From NCBI GenBank assembly GCA_022821645.1, contig JAJEDE010000001.1:89057-153056 (forward strand): a stretch of 64,000 bases of DNA, given 5' to 3'. Under the pieces are notes generated by a model. The model was not told the origin of the DNA, did no database searches, and saw only the letters and a program-made list of their open reading frames with translations. Source of the DNA: Chloroflexota bacterium (GTDB lineage Bacteria; Chloroflexota; UBA11872). The position numbers and the translations under genes were made by a program. Positions 34,955 to 43,660 of this stretch are shown one piece after another; within the stretch, counting starts at the first letter, position 1, and every line of letters begins with the position of its first letter.

Positions 34955-36679
34955 ATGCGCTTTGAGCCGGCCGAAAAATGCCCACCCCGGCAGGCGCTCG
35001 GCGCGGCTCTTCTGATCTTCGTTCCTAATACGATTAGCGTCGTTTTGCTGACCACCTTCGTCATTCGAGCATCCGAAGAATCGGAAAACTACCTGGTATG
35101 GGCCACCTTCACGGGTCTGGCGATCTCCGGCTTAAGCATGATTCTGCATGCCTTCCCGTTTCGCTATATGGGTTCGGGCGGGCTTGTTGTTACCAACTTG
35201 AATGTCCCACTCCTTGCCGTGTCTGTTCTTGCTCTGGCGCGGGGAGGCCCAAGCCTCTTGGCGAGCTTGGTCATTACGTCAACCCTGCTCCAATTCCTTC
35301 TTGTTTCGCGCCTTGCCTCGCTCCGTCGCATATTCACACCAACCGTCAGCGGAATCGTCATCATGCTCGTCGCGGCCTCCGCCGTGCCGTTCTTTGTCGA
35401 CCGGACCATAAGCCACTCACTGGGTGATTCGGGCATTGTCCTGGTGCCGGGGATCGTGGCTCTCGCCGCGGGTCTTTGGGGCGCCGTACAGTCGTCGGAG
35501 GCGCGACGTCTGTGGACGCTGCCGATTGCTGTTGCGTCCGGCCTGATGGTCGCCGTTCCGATGGGCCTCTACGATACAGACCAGGTCGTTGACGCGCCAT
35601 GGCTTAGCGTCACCGACCTCCAATGGCCGCTGCAGGGACTCGACTTTGGAATACAGTTCTGGTCCCTGCTCCCGGCCTTCCTGGTTGTCAAGCTCACGGC
35701 GTTTCTGAAAGTCGTCGGCGACCTCTCAATAATCAACCGCGCCTCATACCGAAATCCGGCGGCCCTTGACTTCAGGAGAATCCAGAGCGGGCTGAACCTG
35801 TACGGAGCCACGACGCTCCTGACCGGACTCTTGGGCACGCTACCCGTGTCCGCCCCATGGTCGTCGACCGCCGTCTACATAGGCTTTACTGGAATCGCCG
35901 CCCGAAGTGTTGGTATCTACCTCGGTCTACTGACGATCTTGATTGCTCCGTTCGCCAAGATCGTTGCCATTCTGGCCGCGACTCCCGATTCAGTCGTCGC
36001 CGCCGTGTTCATCATTATTTTCGGGCTTCTGTTTATCGAGGGATCCAAGGCAGTCTTTATTTCCCATATGGATTACCGAAAGGCCGTCATTGTCGGAGTC
36101 TCCATGGTGCTGGGGATCTCAGCCGCCAGCTTTGGCCGGTTGAGTGAGGGAATCTGGGGCGATCTGTTGGGCAATACCATAATCGTGGGCGGGGTCACGG
36201 CCATCGGTATGACCGTGGCCACCGGCCTTAGAGGCTTCTGGCGTCGCAGGCTCGTCGTAGACCTGACGCTTTCGTCATTGACCGATGTCTCCGAGTTTCT
36301 GGAGGCGTTCGCTTCCAGGCACCGCTGGAGTGACTCGGCCAGGATGCGATTGAATCTGGCTGTTGAAGAGGTTCTGCTCACGCTCTTGGATCAAACCGGC
36401 GAGAACGACTCTGATCAAGCGCGTCGCCTAAGTGCCTCAGTTCATCCCGACGGCGATGCGGCCGAGATTGAGTTGATCGTGTACTCGCATGAAGATATCG
36501 AAGGCAATATCGAAGACCAGCTGGCCCTTGTCGGCGATCAGGTGTCGCCTGACGATGCGCACCAGCTGTCAACAATACTGCTGCGGCATTACGCGTCATC
36601 GGTCCATCATCGAAAGTACTACGGCGTCGATATTGTGACGTGCCGCGTCGAAAAGCATGTCACTCGTCAGGCTACCTAG
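34955..36679 (+). CDS. NCS2-type nucleobase transporter fused to an HATPase-like domain
   Basis: 574 residues. Residues about 15-430 form a multi-pass membrane region of the xanthine/uracil permease type: FTPTVSGIVIMLVA, LGTLPVSAPWSSTAVYIGFTGIAARSVGIYLG and VVAAVFIIIFGLLFIEG. Residues about 432-574 are soluble and resemble an anti-sigma/RsbW-like ATPase, with a strand SLTDVSEFLEAFASRHRWSD and a helix RMRLNLAVEEVLLTLL like the N-box. The glycine-rich G-boxes are not clear, so ATP binding is uncertain. Base composition is lower in GC than in neighbours. The gene stands alone, 210 bp after the previous one. Confidence 0.82.
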   Translation: MRFEPAEKCPPRQALGAALLIFVPNTISVVLLTTFVIRASEESENYLVWATFTGLAISGLSMILHAFPFRYMGSGGLVVTNLNVPLLAVSVLALARGGPSLLASLVITSTLLQFLLVSRLASLRRIFTPTVSGIVIMLVAASAVPFFVDRTISHSLGDSGIVLVPGIVALAAGLWGAVQSSEARRLWTLPIAVASGLMVAVPMGLYDTDQVVDAPWLSVTDLQWPLQGLDFGIQFWSLLPAFLVVKLTAFLKVVGDLSIINRASYRNPAALDFRRIQSGLNLYGATTLLTGLLGTLPVSAPWSSTAVYIGFTGIAARSVGIYLGLLTILIAPFAKIVAILAATPDSVVAAVFIIIFGLLFIEGSKAVFISHMDYRKAVIVGVSMVLGISAASFGRLSEGIWGDLLGNTIIVGGVTAIGMTVATGLRGFWRRRLVVDLTLSSLTDVSEFLEAFASRHRWSDSARMRLNLAVEEVLLTLLDQTGENDSDQARRLSASVHPDGDAAEIELIVYSHEDIEGNIEDQLALVGDQVSPDDAHQLSTILLRHYASSVHHRKYYGVDIVTCRVEKHVTRQAT

Positions 36680-36932
36680 CGTCGCTGATCGATGGTGGGC
36701 GCCTACGCCCCGGTCGGCCACTGGGTCGTGAGCCGGTCCAGGCTGATGCCTGGCCGGCCTTAATTCTGCGCGCGACCAGGCCGCGCGTCGTTGCCGCCGG
36801 ATAGCCGGCTACGAGAAGCTGCCTGGTCGGGCGGCTTCGGCTGTTGCCCGGTACGTAGTGAGCGCAGTACTCGGTGGTCCGCGTTGTGCCGGGGCAACCA
36901 GACCATGCGGCGAACGTCTCCCCCGCGCATGA

Positions 36933-36972
36933 AAGAGCCTTGCCGGCGGCATTCGCCGCCGGCAAGGCTCTT
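36933..36972. terminator. perfect 18-bp hairpin between convergent genes
   Basis: AAGAGCCTTGCCGGCGGC, loop ATTC, then the exact reverse complement. It lies in the 334-bp gap between the convergent transporter and Cache genes. The T-rich end on each strand is only CTCTT, so it is a probable but not classic bidirectional terminator. The rest of the gap (36680-36932) shows nothing I can name. Confidence 0.65.
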
Positions 36973-37013
36973 CGCGCGGCCCACTCCCCCGTGGGAGAGC
37001 GCTGACCTAGCCG

Positions 37014-38969
37014 CTACTCATCGTCGAAGTAGGCCGACCCGAAGATCAGCCCATCGTGGCGAATCACCCACACGTGCGTCGCGCTGCCCGTGCCCTGGGC
37101 CGAGGGCCGCAAGGTGTGGAACCAGCGTCCCTCCTCGGTCACTTCGGCTATCTGCTCGCCGTAGTTGAAGACCACGCCGTCGAGCCCGCGCGCCCTCACG
37201 AGCTTGATGTCCGTGCCGATCCGCCGCGGCACCAACGGGTGCACCAGGTAGAGGTCGTTCTCATCGATGAGGAACAGGAACGACGCGCCGTCAAAGCTCT
37301 CTGAGCTGTTGTAGTAGCTCGTCATCGACTCCAGGCCGTCGCGCTCGTAGCGATCGATCGCCGCCTGCACATAGGCCATCGTGTGCGCCTCCGGATCCTC
37401 GGCCACGGGGTAGTAGCCCGAGGCGAAGATCCGTCCGTCGTGTCGGATGGCAAACGTGATCTTCGGCGCTTCCTGCAGCGTCACAGGATGCGGCCACAGG
37501 TACTCGACCCAGACGCCTTCCTCGGTTGCCGCGGCGATCGCCTTGCCCAGCTCAAACCCGTCCGATCCCACCACGTCCTTGATGTCCGTGCCGATCAGCC
37601 GCGGGAAAAGCGGATGGACGAAATAGATGTCGTTCGCGTCCATCGCGAATAGATAGAACTGCCCTTCGAAGGCCGCCGTGCTGTTGTAGTAGCTCGTCAT
37701 CGACTCCAGGCCGTCGCGCTCGTAGCGATCGATCGCCGCCTGCACGTAGGTCACGGTGTACTCACGCGGGTCGGCGTCGAGCCAGGCCGGCGGCTCGGCC
37801 GTGGGGTCGGGGGTGTAGTAGCCGGAGGCGAATATCAGGCCCTCGTGCCGTACGACCCAGGTGGTCTTCGGCTCTTCACGACCGGTCACCGGGTTTGGCC
37901 ACAAGTACTCGACCCAGTGGCCTTCCGCGGTGGCCTTGGCAATCTCGATCCCGAGCTCGTAGCCATTCGATCCAACGACGTCCTTCACGTCCGTGCCGAT
38001 CAGATGGGGGAAGATCGGGTGGGCGAGATAGATGTCGTCGGCATCCATCAGGAACAAGTACAGCTCGCCGTCAACGCTCTCGCGGCTGTTGTAGAAGTCG
38101 ATGGTCGCGTCCAGGCCCTGTGTCCGGTAGCGCCCAATCGCGTTGCTCACGTGCTCCCGAATAATCTCCGCGAGGCCCGCTCGGACCGAGAAATGTCCCG
38201 AACCAAAGGCGATGCCGTCATGAGCCACGAAGTAGCTTCGCTTCGGTTCTCGTTGGCCGGTCACGGGATTCGTCTGGAGGTGGTTGATCCACCCACTGCT
38301 TCCGGGCCCGACGCGGACAAGCCGCGCCAGTGAGTGATTGGGCGGCAACGTCACCCCCACCAGGTTGCGGAAGATCGGTGCGGCCAAGAGGGTCAAGGTC
38401 GACCGATCGACCATGAGCAGTGAGCGGTCGCCCTCGATGCTCGCCTCGCTGTTGTAATACGCGACCGTGGCCTCCAGGCCCTCCGCGTCGTACTTGGCGA
38501 TGGCCGCGGAAACATACGCAAGCGTCTCGGCGTCCGCCTCGGCGTCGGCGCCAACGGCCAAGGACGCCGGTTCCCAGGCAAACCGCTCGATGCTCAGCCG
38601 CTGCTGCAGACCGCGCGGGCTGACGACCCACGTTCGATAGCCATTAGTGAATCCCGTCCAATTCGTCGCCTTGTCCCACAGCAACACGCCGCCTGAGGTC
38701 TGCTGGCGCGTTATGCCGTCGCTCGGATCGTGCTGCTCGTTCTCCACGCAGTCGCCAACCACGTCCGAAGCCATGCCATGCAGGGCTTCGAATCCAAGCA
38801 CGAATCCGCAGGCTGGCTGCGTCGCGGCGGCGGCTCGCTCGGTGCTGCCAACTGCCGTGAAAAGCAAGGCGGCAAGGGCCGCGATGGTTGCAATCGCCAA
38901 CAGGCGAAGAGCTGTATGCACAATTGCCGGCGCGGCAATTGCGGCGACTGATCCTCTCGATCGGAACAT
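37014..38969 (-). CDS. secreted protein with four tandem Cache-like domains
   Basis: 651 residues from the ATG at 38969 (AGGGA upstream). An N-terminal hydrophobic segment (about 18-45) acts as signal or anchor. A short Cys-containing region with WTGFTNGYRTWVVSPRGLQQRL is common in Chloroflexota surface proteins. Four repeats of about 120-130 residues follow. The best-preserved pattern is AIDRYERDGLESMTSYYNS, then LFxxDxNDIYxVHPLFPRLIGTDI, then VEYLWPHPVT and IRHDGxIFASGYY. This is the single-Cache-type small-molecule-binding fold. No kinase, MCP or cyclase output domain is present, so it is an extracellular sensor or binding protein of unknown partner. Confidence 0.82.
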   Translation of the reverse strand: MFRSRGSVAAIAAPAIVHTALRLLAIATIAALAALLFTAVGSTERAAAATQPACGFVLGFEALHGMASDVVGDCVENEQHDPSDGITRQQTSGGVLLWDKATNWTGFTNGYRTWVVSPRGLQQRLSIERFAWEPASLAVGADAEADAETLAYVSAAIAKYDAEGLEATVAYYNSEASIEGDRSLLMVDRSTLTLLAAPIFRNLVGVTLPPNHSLARLVRVGPGSSGWINHLQTNPVTGQREPKRSYFVAHDGIAFGSGHFSVRAGLAEIIREHVSNAIGRYRTQGLDATIDFYNSRESVDGELYLFLMDADDIYLAHPIFPHLIGTDVKDVVGSNGYELGIEIAKATAEGHWVEYLWPNPVTGREEPKTTWVVRHEGLIFASGYYTPDPTAEPPAWLDADPREYTVTYVQAAIDRYERDGLESMTSYYNSTAAFEGQFYLFAMDANDIYFVHPLFPRLIGTDIKDVVGSDGFELGKAIAAATEEGVWVEYLWPHPVTLQEAPKITFAIRHDGRIFASGYYPVAEDPEAHTMAYVQAAIDRYERDGLESMTSYYNSSESFDGASFLFLIDENDLYLVHPLVPRRIGTDIKLVRARGLDGVVFNYGEQIAEVTEEGRWFHTLRPSAQGTGSATHVWVIRHDGLIFGSAYFDDE

Positions 38970-39216
38970 TCTCAAATCCCTTCCCAAAGGCTTCCGCCAC
39001 GCTGCTTTGAACCGCAGCAAACCTGGCGGCCAGCTTACATGAGAACCGCGAATCTGCCGCAAGCCGACCGGCGCGAAGTGCTTAGTGCTTACGGTCTGGA
39101 CCGAAACCGGCCCGTGGTCCAAGCTCGTGAATCTCCCGTCAGATCTGTTTCGCTGGCTTGCACTCCGCTTGCGCCGGCCCTCTGGAACGACGGCGCGTCT
39201 CCAGGGCGTCTGCGGC

Positions 39217-39900
39217 CTACGCCGCCAGTCGACGGCGCAATGCCTCAACTGCATTCGGGTCGGTGCACACCGAGTAATGCCCCGGCAACACGGTGCGCAG
39301 AGCTGACGTCGCCAGGCGCCTGGTTGACGCTTCCTGGGCTGCCACGTCGGTGGCCAGGTGTCGCACGTTCGGGATCAGCCGACCCCGCCAGAACACCAGC
39401 GCGTCTCCCACAATCCCCACGTCATCCCGCACCAAGCTCATGCTCCCCGGCGTGTGCCCCGGCGTATGCAGCACCTGCCAGTCGCCCACTGTGTCCCCTT
39501 CCCCCAGGGTCGTCGCGATCTCCGGCGGCTCCCACCGCAGCACCTGTGGGACCGGCTGGTGGTACAGCAGCCGGCGCAGGCCAGGGCTGTCCGAAGGATT
39601 CGACACCAGCGCTGCGTCCGCCGCGTGAATCGCCACAGGCACGTCCAGATCTCGGGCCAGTTGCGCCGCGCTGCCTGAGTGGTCGTAGTCGTAGTGCGTG
39701 AGCACGATCCGATCGATTGAGCCTGGATGCACGCCCGTGGCCCGCACGGCACGCTGGATCGCCCCGGCAACGTGACTCACGCCGGTGTCGATCAGCAGCG
39801 TTTCCGCCCCAACCGCCAGGTACGCCAGCGCACCCCACCAGCCGCCAAGGGCAAACACACCCTCCGCAACCTCGCGCGGATACCTATTGATCACGATCAA
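39217..39900 (-). CDS. MBL-fold metallo-hydrolase
   Basis: 227 residues. The metal motif is THYDYDHSGSA (H-x-D-x-D-H, where the second ligand is Asp instead of the usual His). Downstream ligands are LHTPGHTPGSM, GDALVF and LPGHY. The Asp variant occurs in several MBL subfamilies that bind two metals differently. The listed start is a TTG at 39900; a GTG at 39894 is also possible. The substrate is unknown. Confidence 0.85.
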   Translation of the reverse strand: MIVINRYPREVAEGVFALGGWWGALAYLAVGAETLLIDTGVSHVAGAIQRAVRATGVHPGSIDRIVLTHYDYDHSGSAAQLARDLDVPVAIHAADAALVSNPSDSPGLRRLLYHQPVPQVLRWEPPEIATTLGEGDTVGDWQVLHTPGHTPGSMSLVRDDVGIVGDALVFWRGRLIPNVRHLATDVAAQEASTRRLATSALRTVLPGHYSVCTDPNAVEALRRRLAA

Positions 39901-39982
39901 CCACGCTCAATCGTCCACGAAGGACGGCGGCACGACCAACAGCCAGCGGCATACCGCGCCGAATCCGGCGCCTATCTGAGCG

Positions 39983-40228
39983 CTACGAGTCGCAGTCCTG
40001 GCCGAGCGTACCTTCCCAGTAGTGGTCGCCCGGGAGCAGGTTCCCCTCGCCCACGCTGACTTCCTTGTAGCCCGTGCAGTAGAAGTCGCCGGGGTTCAGC
40101 TTGAACTCACCGCTTCGCTTTGGCTCGCTATCGCCACAAGCCGTCAACGTGAAGGCAAGTACCAACAGCAACGTGGCGCCCGCCACTCTCCCCGCGCGGC
40201 CTGCGCGGCGAATCGACCTCGATATCAT
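39983..40228 (-). CDS. small lipoprotein
   Basis: 81 residues from the ATG at 40228. A basic N-terminus (RSIRRAGRAGR) is followed by a hydrophobic core and the lipobox LTAC. The mature part is about 47 residues with two more Cys (DFYCTGYK and QDCDS), which could form a disulfide. Not recognised. The 275 bp between this gene and the next (40229-40503) show no clear gene. Confidence 0.65.
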   Translation of the reverse strand: MISRSIRRAGRAGRVAGATLLLVLAFTLTACGDSEPKRSGEFKLNPGDFYCTGYKEVSVGEGNLLPGDHYWEGTLGQDCDS

Positions 40229-40503
40229 CCGGCGCCCCCTCGAGCGGAAACGTCCGAGCGCAGCCCTCAGTGCTTGGCGCCCTATGTCTTCCCTAATGAT
40301 GCGGCGAACCGAGACCAAGGTCAAACATTGGCCGCCGCAGACGCGCGACACCGCCCACGGGCGCATGTGTTTCGCCGGCGTTCGCATGCCATCGGTCCTC
40401 GTCCTTCCGATCAGATCGGCGGCACTCCACGCGCCTGCGCCTCTTGGTTTCGCTCGTCTCGGGCTAAGATTCCCGGTGATACTTCAGAAGGTTGCAAAGC
40501 CGC

Positions 40504-41085
40504 GTGTCCCCTAACAGGCTTCATTCGTCGTGCTCACGGCTGCGCGTACGGCACTACCTGCTTGCCGTGGTTCTAGCCCTGACCCTCACCGCCTGCGGTG
40601 AGTCAGCTGGCGACGCCGACAGTTCGGATTCTCAGGTCACTCCTCCCCCGCCAATTGATGCCACTCCCGGCGAAACCGTCGAGCGCGAAGGCATATCCAT
40701 CACCGTCTTTGAAGCCGGCGTGGCCCGGTCGTTCGACCGTCGCGAGCAAGCTGCCGACGGCAAGGTCTTCATCGCGGCCAGGCTCTCGATTAGCAACGCT
40801 GGTTCTGAGACGCCTGCCCAGGGGCCGGACGCGCTCGTGCTCGAACTCCCCGACGGGTCTGTTGGCCGAAACTGGCTCGTCACCCCCGGCAGCCGCCTGC
40901 GGGACACCGGACCAGCGTCTGGGGAGGAATATGGCGGCTGGCGCAGCTGGGAAGTGCCGGATGGAACCCGCGCTGCGACCCTCAGCTACCGGCCCAAACC
41001 TGGCGTCGAGATTCGCTTCGGCTTCTCCCTGTCGGGCGAAGTCCGCGAACGCTGGCAGGTAACGTCAGACCTTCGCCACGTCTGA
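40504..41085 (+). CDS. lipoprotein with DUF4352-like domain
   Basis: 193 residues from the GTG at 40504. A signal peptide ends in the lipobox LTAC, followed by a Ser/Asp/Pro linker. The mature domain (about 55-190) shows immunoglobulin-like beta strands typical of DUF4352: GISITVFEAGVARSF, KVFIAARLSISNAG, then WRSWEVPDG. It is a paralog of the next gene. The shared block is GWRSWEVP.GTRAATLSY. Extracytoplasmic role unknown. Confidence 0.75.
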   Translation: MSPNRLHSSCSRLRVRHYLLAVVLALTLTACGESAGDADSSDSQVTPPPPIDATPGETVEREGISITVFEAGVARSFDRREQAADGKVFIAARLSISNAGSETPAQGPDALVLELPDGSVGRNWLVTPGSRLRDTGPASGEEYGGWRSWEVPDGTRAATLSYRPKPGVEIRFGFSLSGEVRERWQVTSDLRHV

Positions 41086-41254
41086 TAGCCACGCGCCGCA
41101 AGCAACCCGGATCGTAGCCGTCGACACCGGGCCTTAACGCTCGGCACTGCCGCGCCGACTCAAGCCCGCGCACATCATCGGCTCGCGCGCCGCGTACGAT
41201 AAGCTAATAGCGACTCCACCACGGCGCGCCTTCCCACTCCCAAGGTTCCTTCCA

Positions 41255-41794
41255 ATGACCCGATTCCGCATCCCTCGCCGCGCCGTGGTCGGCGTGGCGC
41301 TTGGCTTAGTCCTAACCATCGCGCTCGCTGCCTGCGGCGAATCGGGTGGTGACGAGCCGGTCGCCGTCGATCCGCCCGGACCCGTTGACGCGCAGGTCGG
41401 CGGAACTATCGATCGCGGCGGTGCCAACATCACGCTCACCGAGGTTGGCGCGACCCGGTCATTCGGCAGCTTCGACAATGCCGAGCCCGGATTCATGTTC
41501 ATCTCCGCCTACTTCGTCGTGCAGAACAGCGGCAGCGGCTCCATCAACCTTGATCCTGAAGTCATGACCCTTGAACTCGCTGGCGGTGGCACCGGGATCG
41601 CCCGCCAGGCCGCCCCGGCCGCTCGGCTGGCCAATGCCGGCCCCGCGCCAGGCGCCGAGGAACGCGGTTGGCGCAGTTGGGAAGTCCCCGAAGGCGTCCG
41701 CGCCGCCACCATCAGCTACAAGCCGACCGCCGATACCGAAATCCGCTTCGGCGTCATCGTCCCGAGCGAAATCAAGGAGCGCTGGCGCGTCTGA
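41255..41794 (+). CDS. lipoprotein with DUF4352-like domain, paralog of previous gene
   Basis: 179 residues. The signal peptide ends LAAC. The domain reads NITLTEVGATRSFGSF, FMFISAYFVVQNSG, GWRSWEVPEGVRAATISY and a final IRFGVIVPSEIKERWRV, matching the previous protein block for block. A tandem duplication is the simplest explanation. The ATG at 41255 has no strong ribosome site. Confidence 0.75.
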   Translation: MTRFRIPRRAVVGVALGLVLTIALAACGESGGDEPVAVDPPGPVDAQVGGTIDRGGANITLTEVGATRSFGSFDNAEPGFMFISAYFVVQNSGSGSINLDPEVMTLELAGGGTGIARQAAPAARLANAGPAPGAEERGWRSWEVPEGVRAATISYKPTADTEIRFGVIVPSEIKERWRV

Positions 41795-41821
41795 TCGTCC
41801 GGCACCCGCGACCATCGTGCC

Positions 41822-42304
41822 GTGACGCTTGAACTCTGGAACTTCCTGCTGGTCATCCACCAGTTCAGTGGCACGGCGGCGCTAGGCGCATTTACCGGCG
41901 CACTCGTGGTGGTAGTCCAGGGGCGCCGCATGGCCTTGGCCGGCGGCTGGACCGACGGCCTCCCCACCGAACCGGTCCTGCGCGCCCTTAACCGCTGGAT
42001 AACCGCGCCCTCGATGACCCTGCTGCTCGCCAGCGGCCTCGGCCTGGCCCTTACCAACTCCTACCGGATGAGCCCGACCTTCCTCGTCACAAGCACCGTT
42101 GCCATGGGCTTCGCCACCGCCATCTGGCTAGGCGTCATGCTCCCGGCCGAAGCCCACTTCCGCGCCGGCCGTCAATGGACCCTTGGCTGGTGGCGCTGGA
42201 TGACTGGCTGGATCGCCCTGGCGGTCCTCGTCCTCTTCGCCTTCGCCATGATGATCATCCGCCCCGTCTGGTGGCCCGCCGTCACCGCTTGGACTCCGGG
42301 GTGA
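41822..42304 (+). CDS. DUF2269-like membrane protein
   Basis: 160 residues with four hydrophobic helices (about 8-30, 60-80, 85-105, 122-147). The opening LELWNFLLVIHQFSGTAALGAF, with a helix His, and the arrangement WITAPSMTLLLASGLGLAL resemble DUF2269 integral membrane proteins. GTG start at 41822, 27 bp behind the lipoprotein gene. Function unknown. Confidence 0.7.
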   Translation: MTLELWNFLLVIHQFSGTAALGAFTGALVVVVQGRRMALAGGWTDGLPTEPVLRALNRWITAPSMTLLLASGLGLALTNSYRMSPTFLVTSTVAMGFATAIWLGVMLPAEAHFRAGRQWTLGWWRWMTGWIALAVLVLFAFAMMIIRPVWWPAVTAWTPG

Positions 42305-42372
42305 TCGCACCCGACTGAACCAAGGCCGGTTCTGGTCTGGCCCCGCCTGGATTCAGACGCCGAGCCGCGCGT

Positions 42373-42558
42373 TTAGCATGGGCCGCCTTGCGAACCGCCG
42401 CACCGTTCGGGCGCGATGATCGAGTTATAGTCCTGTCGCTTCAGTTCGTCGTCACCGCCGCACGCACCCAGCGCCATGACCACGGCCACCAGGAAAGCGA
42501 CGGCAAGTCGCTTCGCTTGCGGGAGCGGACGCCAGCCTGATTGAAATCGGGAGTTCAT
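42373..42558 (-). CDS. small lipoprotein
   Basis: 61 residues from the ATG at 42558. The signal peptide ends LGAC and a short charged mature part with two Cys follows (PERCGGSQGGPC). The form is like the 39983-40228 lipoprotein. Not recognised, and short enough that a chance frame is possible. Confidence 0.5.
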   Translation of the reverse strand: MNSRFQSGWRPLPQAKRLAVAFLVAVVMALGACGGDDELKRQDYNSIIAPERCGGSQGGPC

Positions 42559-42629
42559 GGATCCAGCCCTATCGCCGGTCCGGCTCGCTGCCAAGCCTAG
42601 CGCGTACTAATCCCACGACGCACCTGGCC

Positions 42630-43109
42630 CTACCCCGCGTAGCTCATCCCCGTGTCCCGCAGCGTCGTCGCCGTACCCTCGCCCATGCCGCCGCCGATCA
42701 CCTCGCCGAAATACACCACGTGATCGCCCGGCTGCGATGACGACACCACCTTGCACTCGAACCACGACGTCGCCGCGTCCAGCACTGGCGTCCCCGTCTC
42801 GTGCGTCGACACCGGCTCGCCTTCCAGGCGACCCTCGCCGCTCGTCGACTTTGCCGTGAACTTCAGCGAAAGGTCCTTCGACCCTTCGGGCAGCACCGAG
42901 ATGCTGAACACGCCCGTCTCATCGATGTTCTTCCGCGTGTGCGCCGTGTCCTGGATCGCCACCGCGAAGATCCGCGGATCGAACGAAACCTGAGACATCC
43001 AGTTCGCCGTCATCCCGTTCGGCTCGCCGTCCGCTGAAACCGTGCCAACCACGGCCAGGCCATAAACCACATCGCACAGTGCGTCGGAAGCGGGGTCGCT
43101 CTCAGCCAT
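42630..43109 (-). CDS. flavin reductase-like (FMN-binding split barrel) protein
   Basis: 159 residues. GLAVVGTVSADGEPNGMTANWMSQVSFDPRIFAVAI is the hallmark of flavin-reductase-like proteins (FMN phosphate contacts). FSISVLPEG and a late GDHVVYFGEVIGG complete the split barrel. It probably reduces FMN or FAD with NAD(P)H for a partner oxygenase. Start chosen at the ATG at 43109. Confidence 0.88.
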   Translation of the reverse strand: MAESDPASDALCDVVYGLAVVGTVSADGEPNGMTANWMSQVSFDPRIFAVAIQDTAHTRKNIDETGVFSISVLPEGSKDLSLKFTAKSTSGEGRLEGEPVSTHETGTPVLDAATSWFECKVVSSSQPGDHVVYFGEVIGGGMGEGTATTLRDTGMSYAG

Positions 43110-43298
43110 CGTCAATCCTCGTCAATGTCGCCGGCGCCAGTCCGCCGGTGCCACGCCACCCGAGTCTCACACACCGGTCGGACCCAACGCCCGTAAGGTC
43201 TCCCGCAAGACCCTGGCGGCGCCCACCACCTGTCGGCGGCTTCGCACTGACTCCCAAAGCTCACGAGTCGGCCGCCAAAGTAGCCGGCCATTCAAAAC

Positions 43299-43375
<77 letters not shown>

Positions 43376-43660
43376 AAGAAACCCAGAGTATAGGCCACCA
43401 CACCTCTGTCATTCCGACGGTACCCCGAGGAATCCCGACTTCTCTTCCTCCTCATCCTCCTCCAAGTTCTCTTCTCGATTCCGCCGCTTACTCGGTTTGT
43501 TGCCGCCTGCCATCCACTGTCGGCAACCGATCGACCCGTTAACCCATGCCACCAAGCCCTGTCCAGCTTCGTCACCGGCGAATCCCAAGCCGTCGACGAC
43601 GGAGAGTCAATCGAGACTCCGGGCCCAATCGCCGCCGGTTGCCGGAACTAAACGCTGCGT

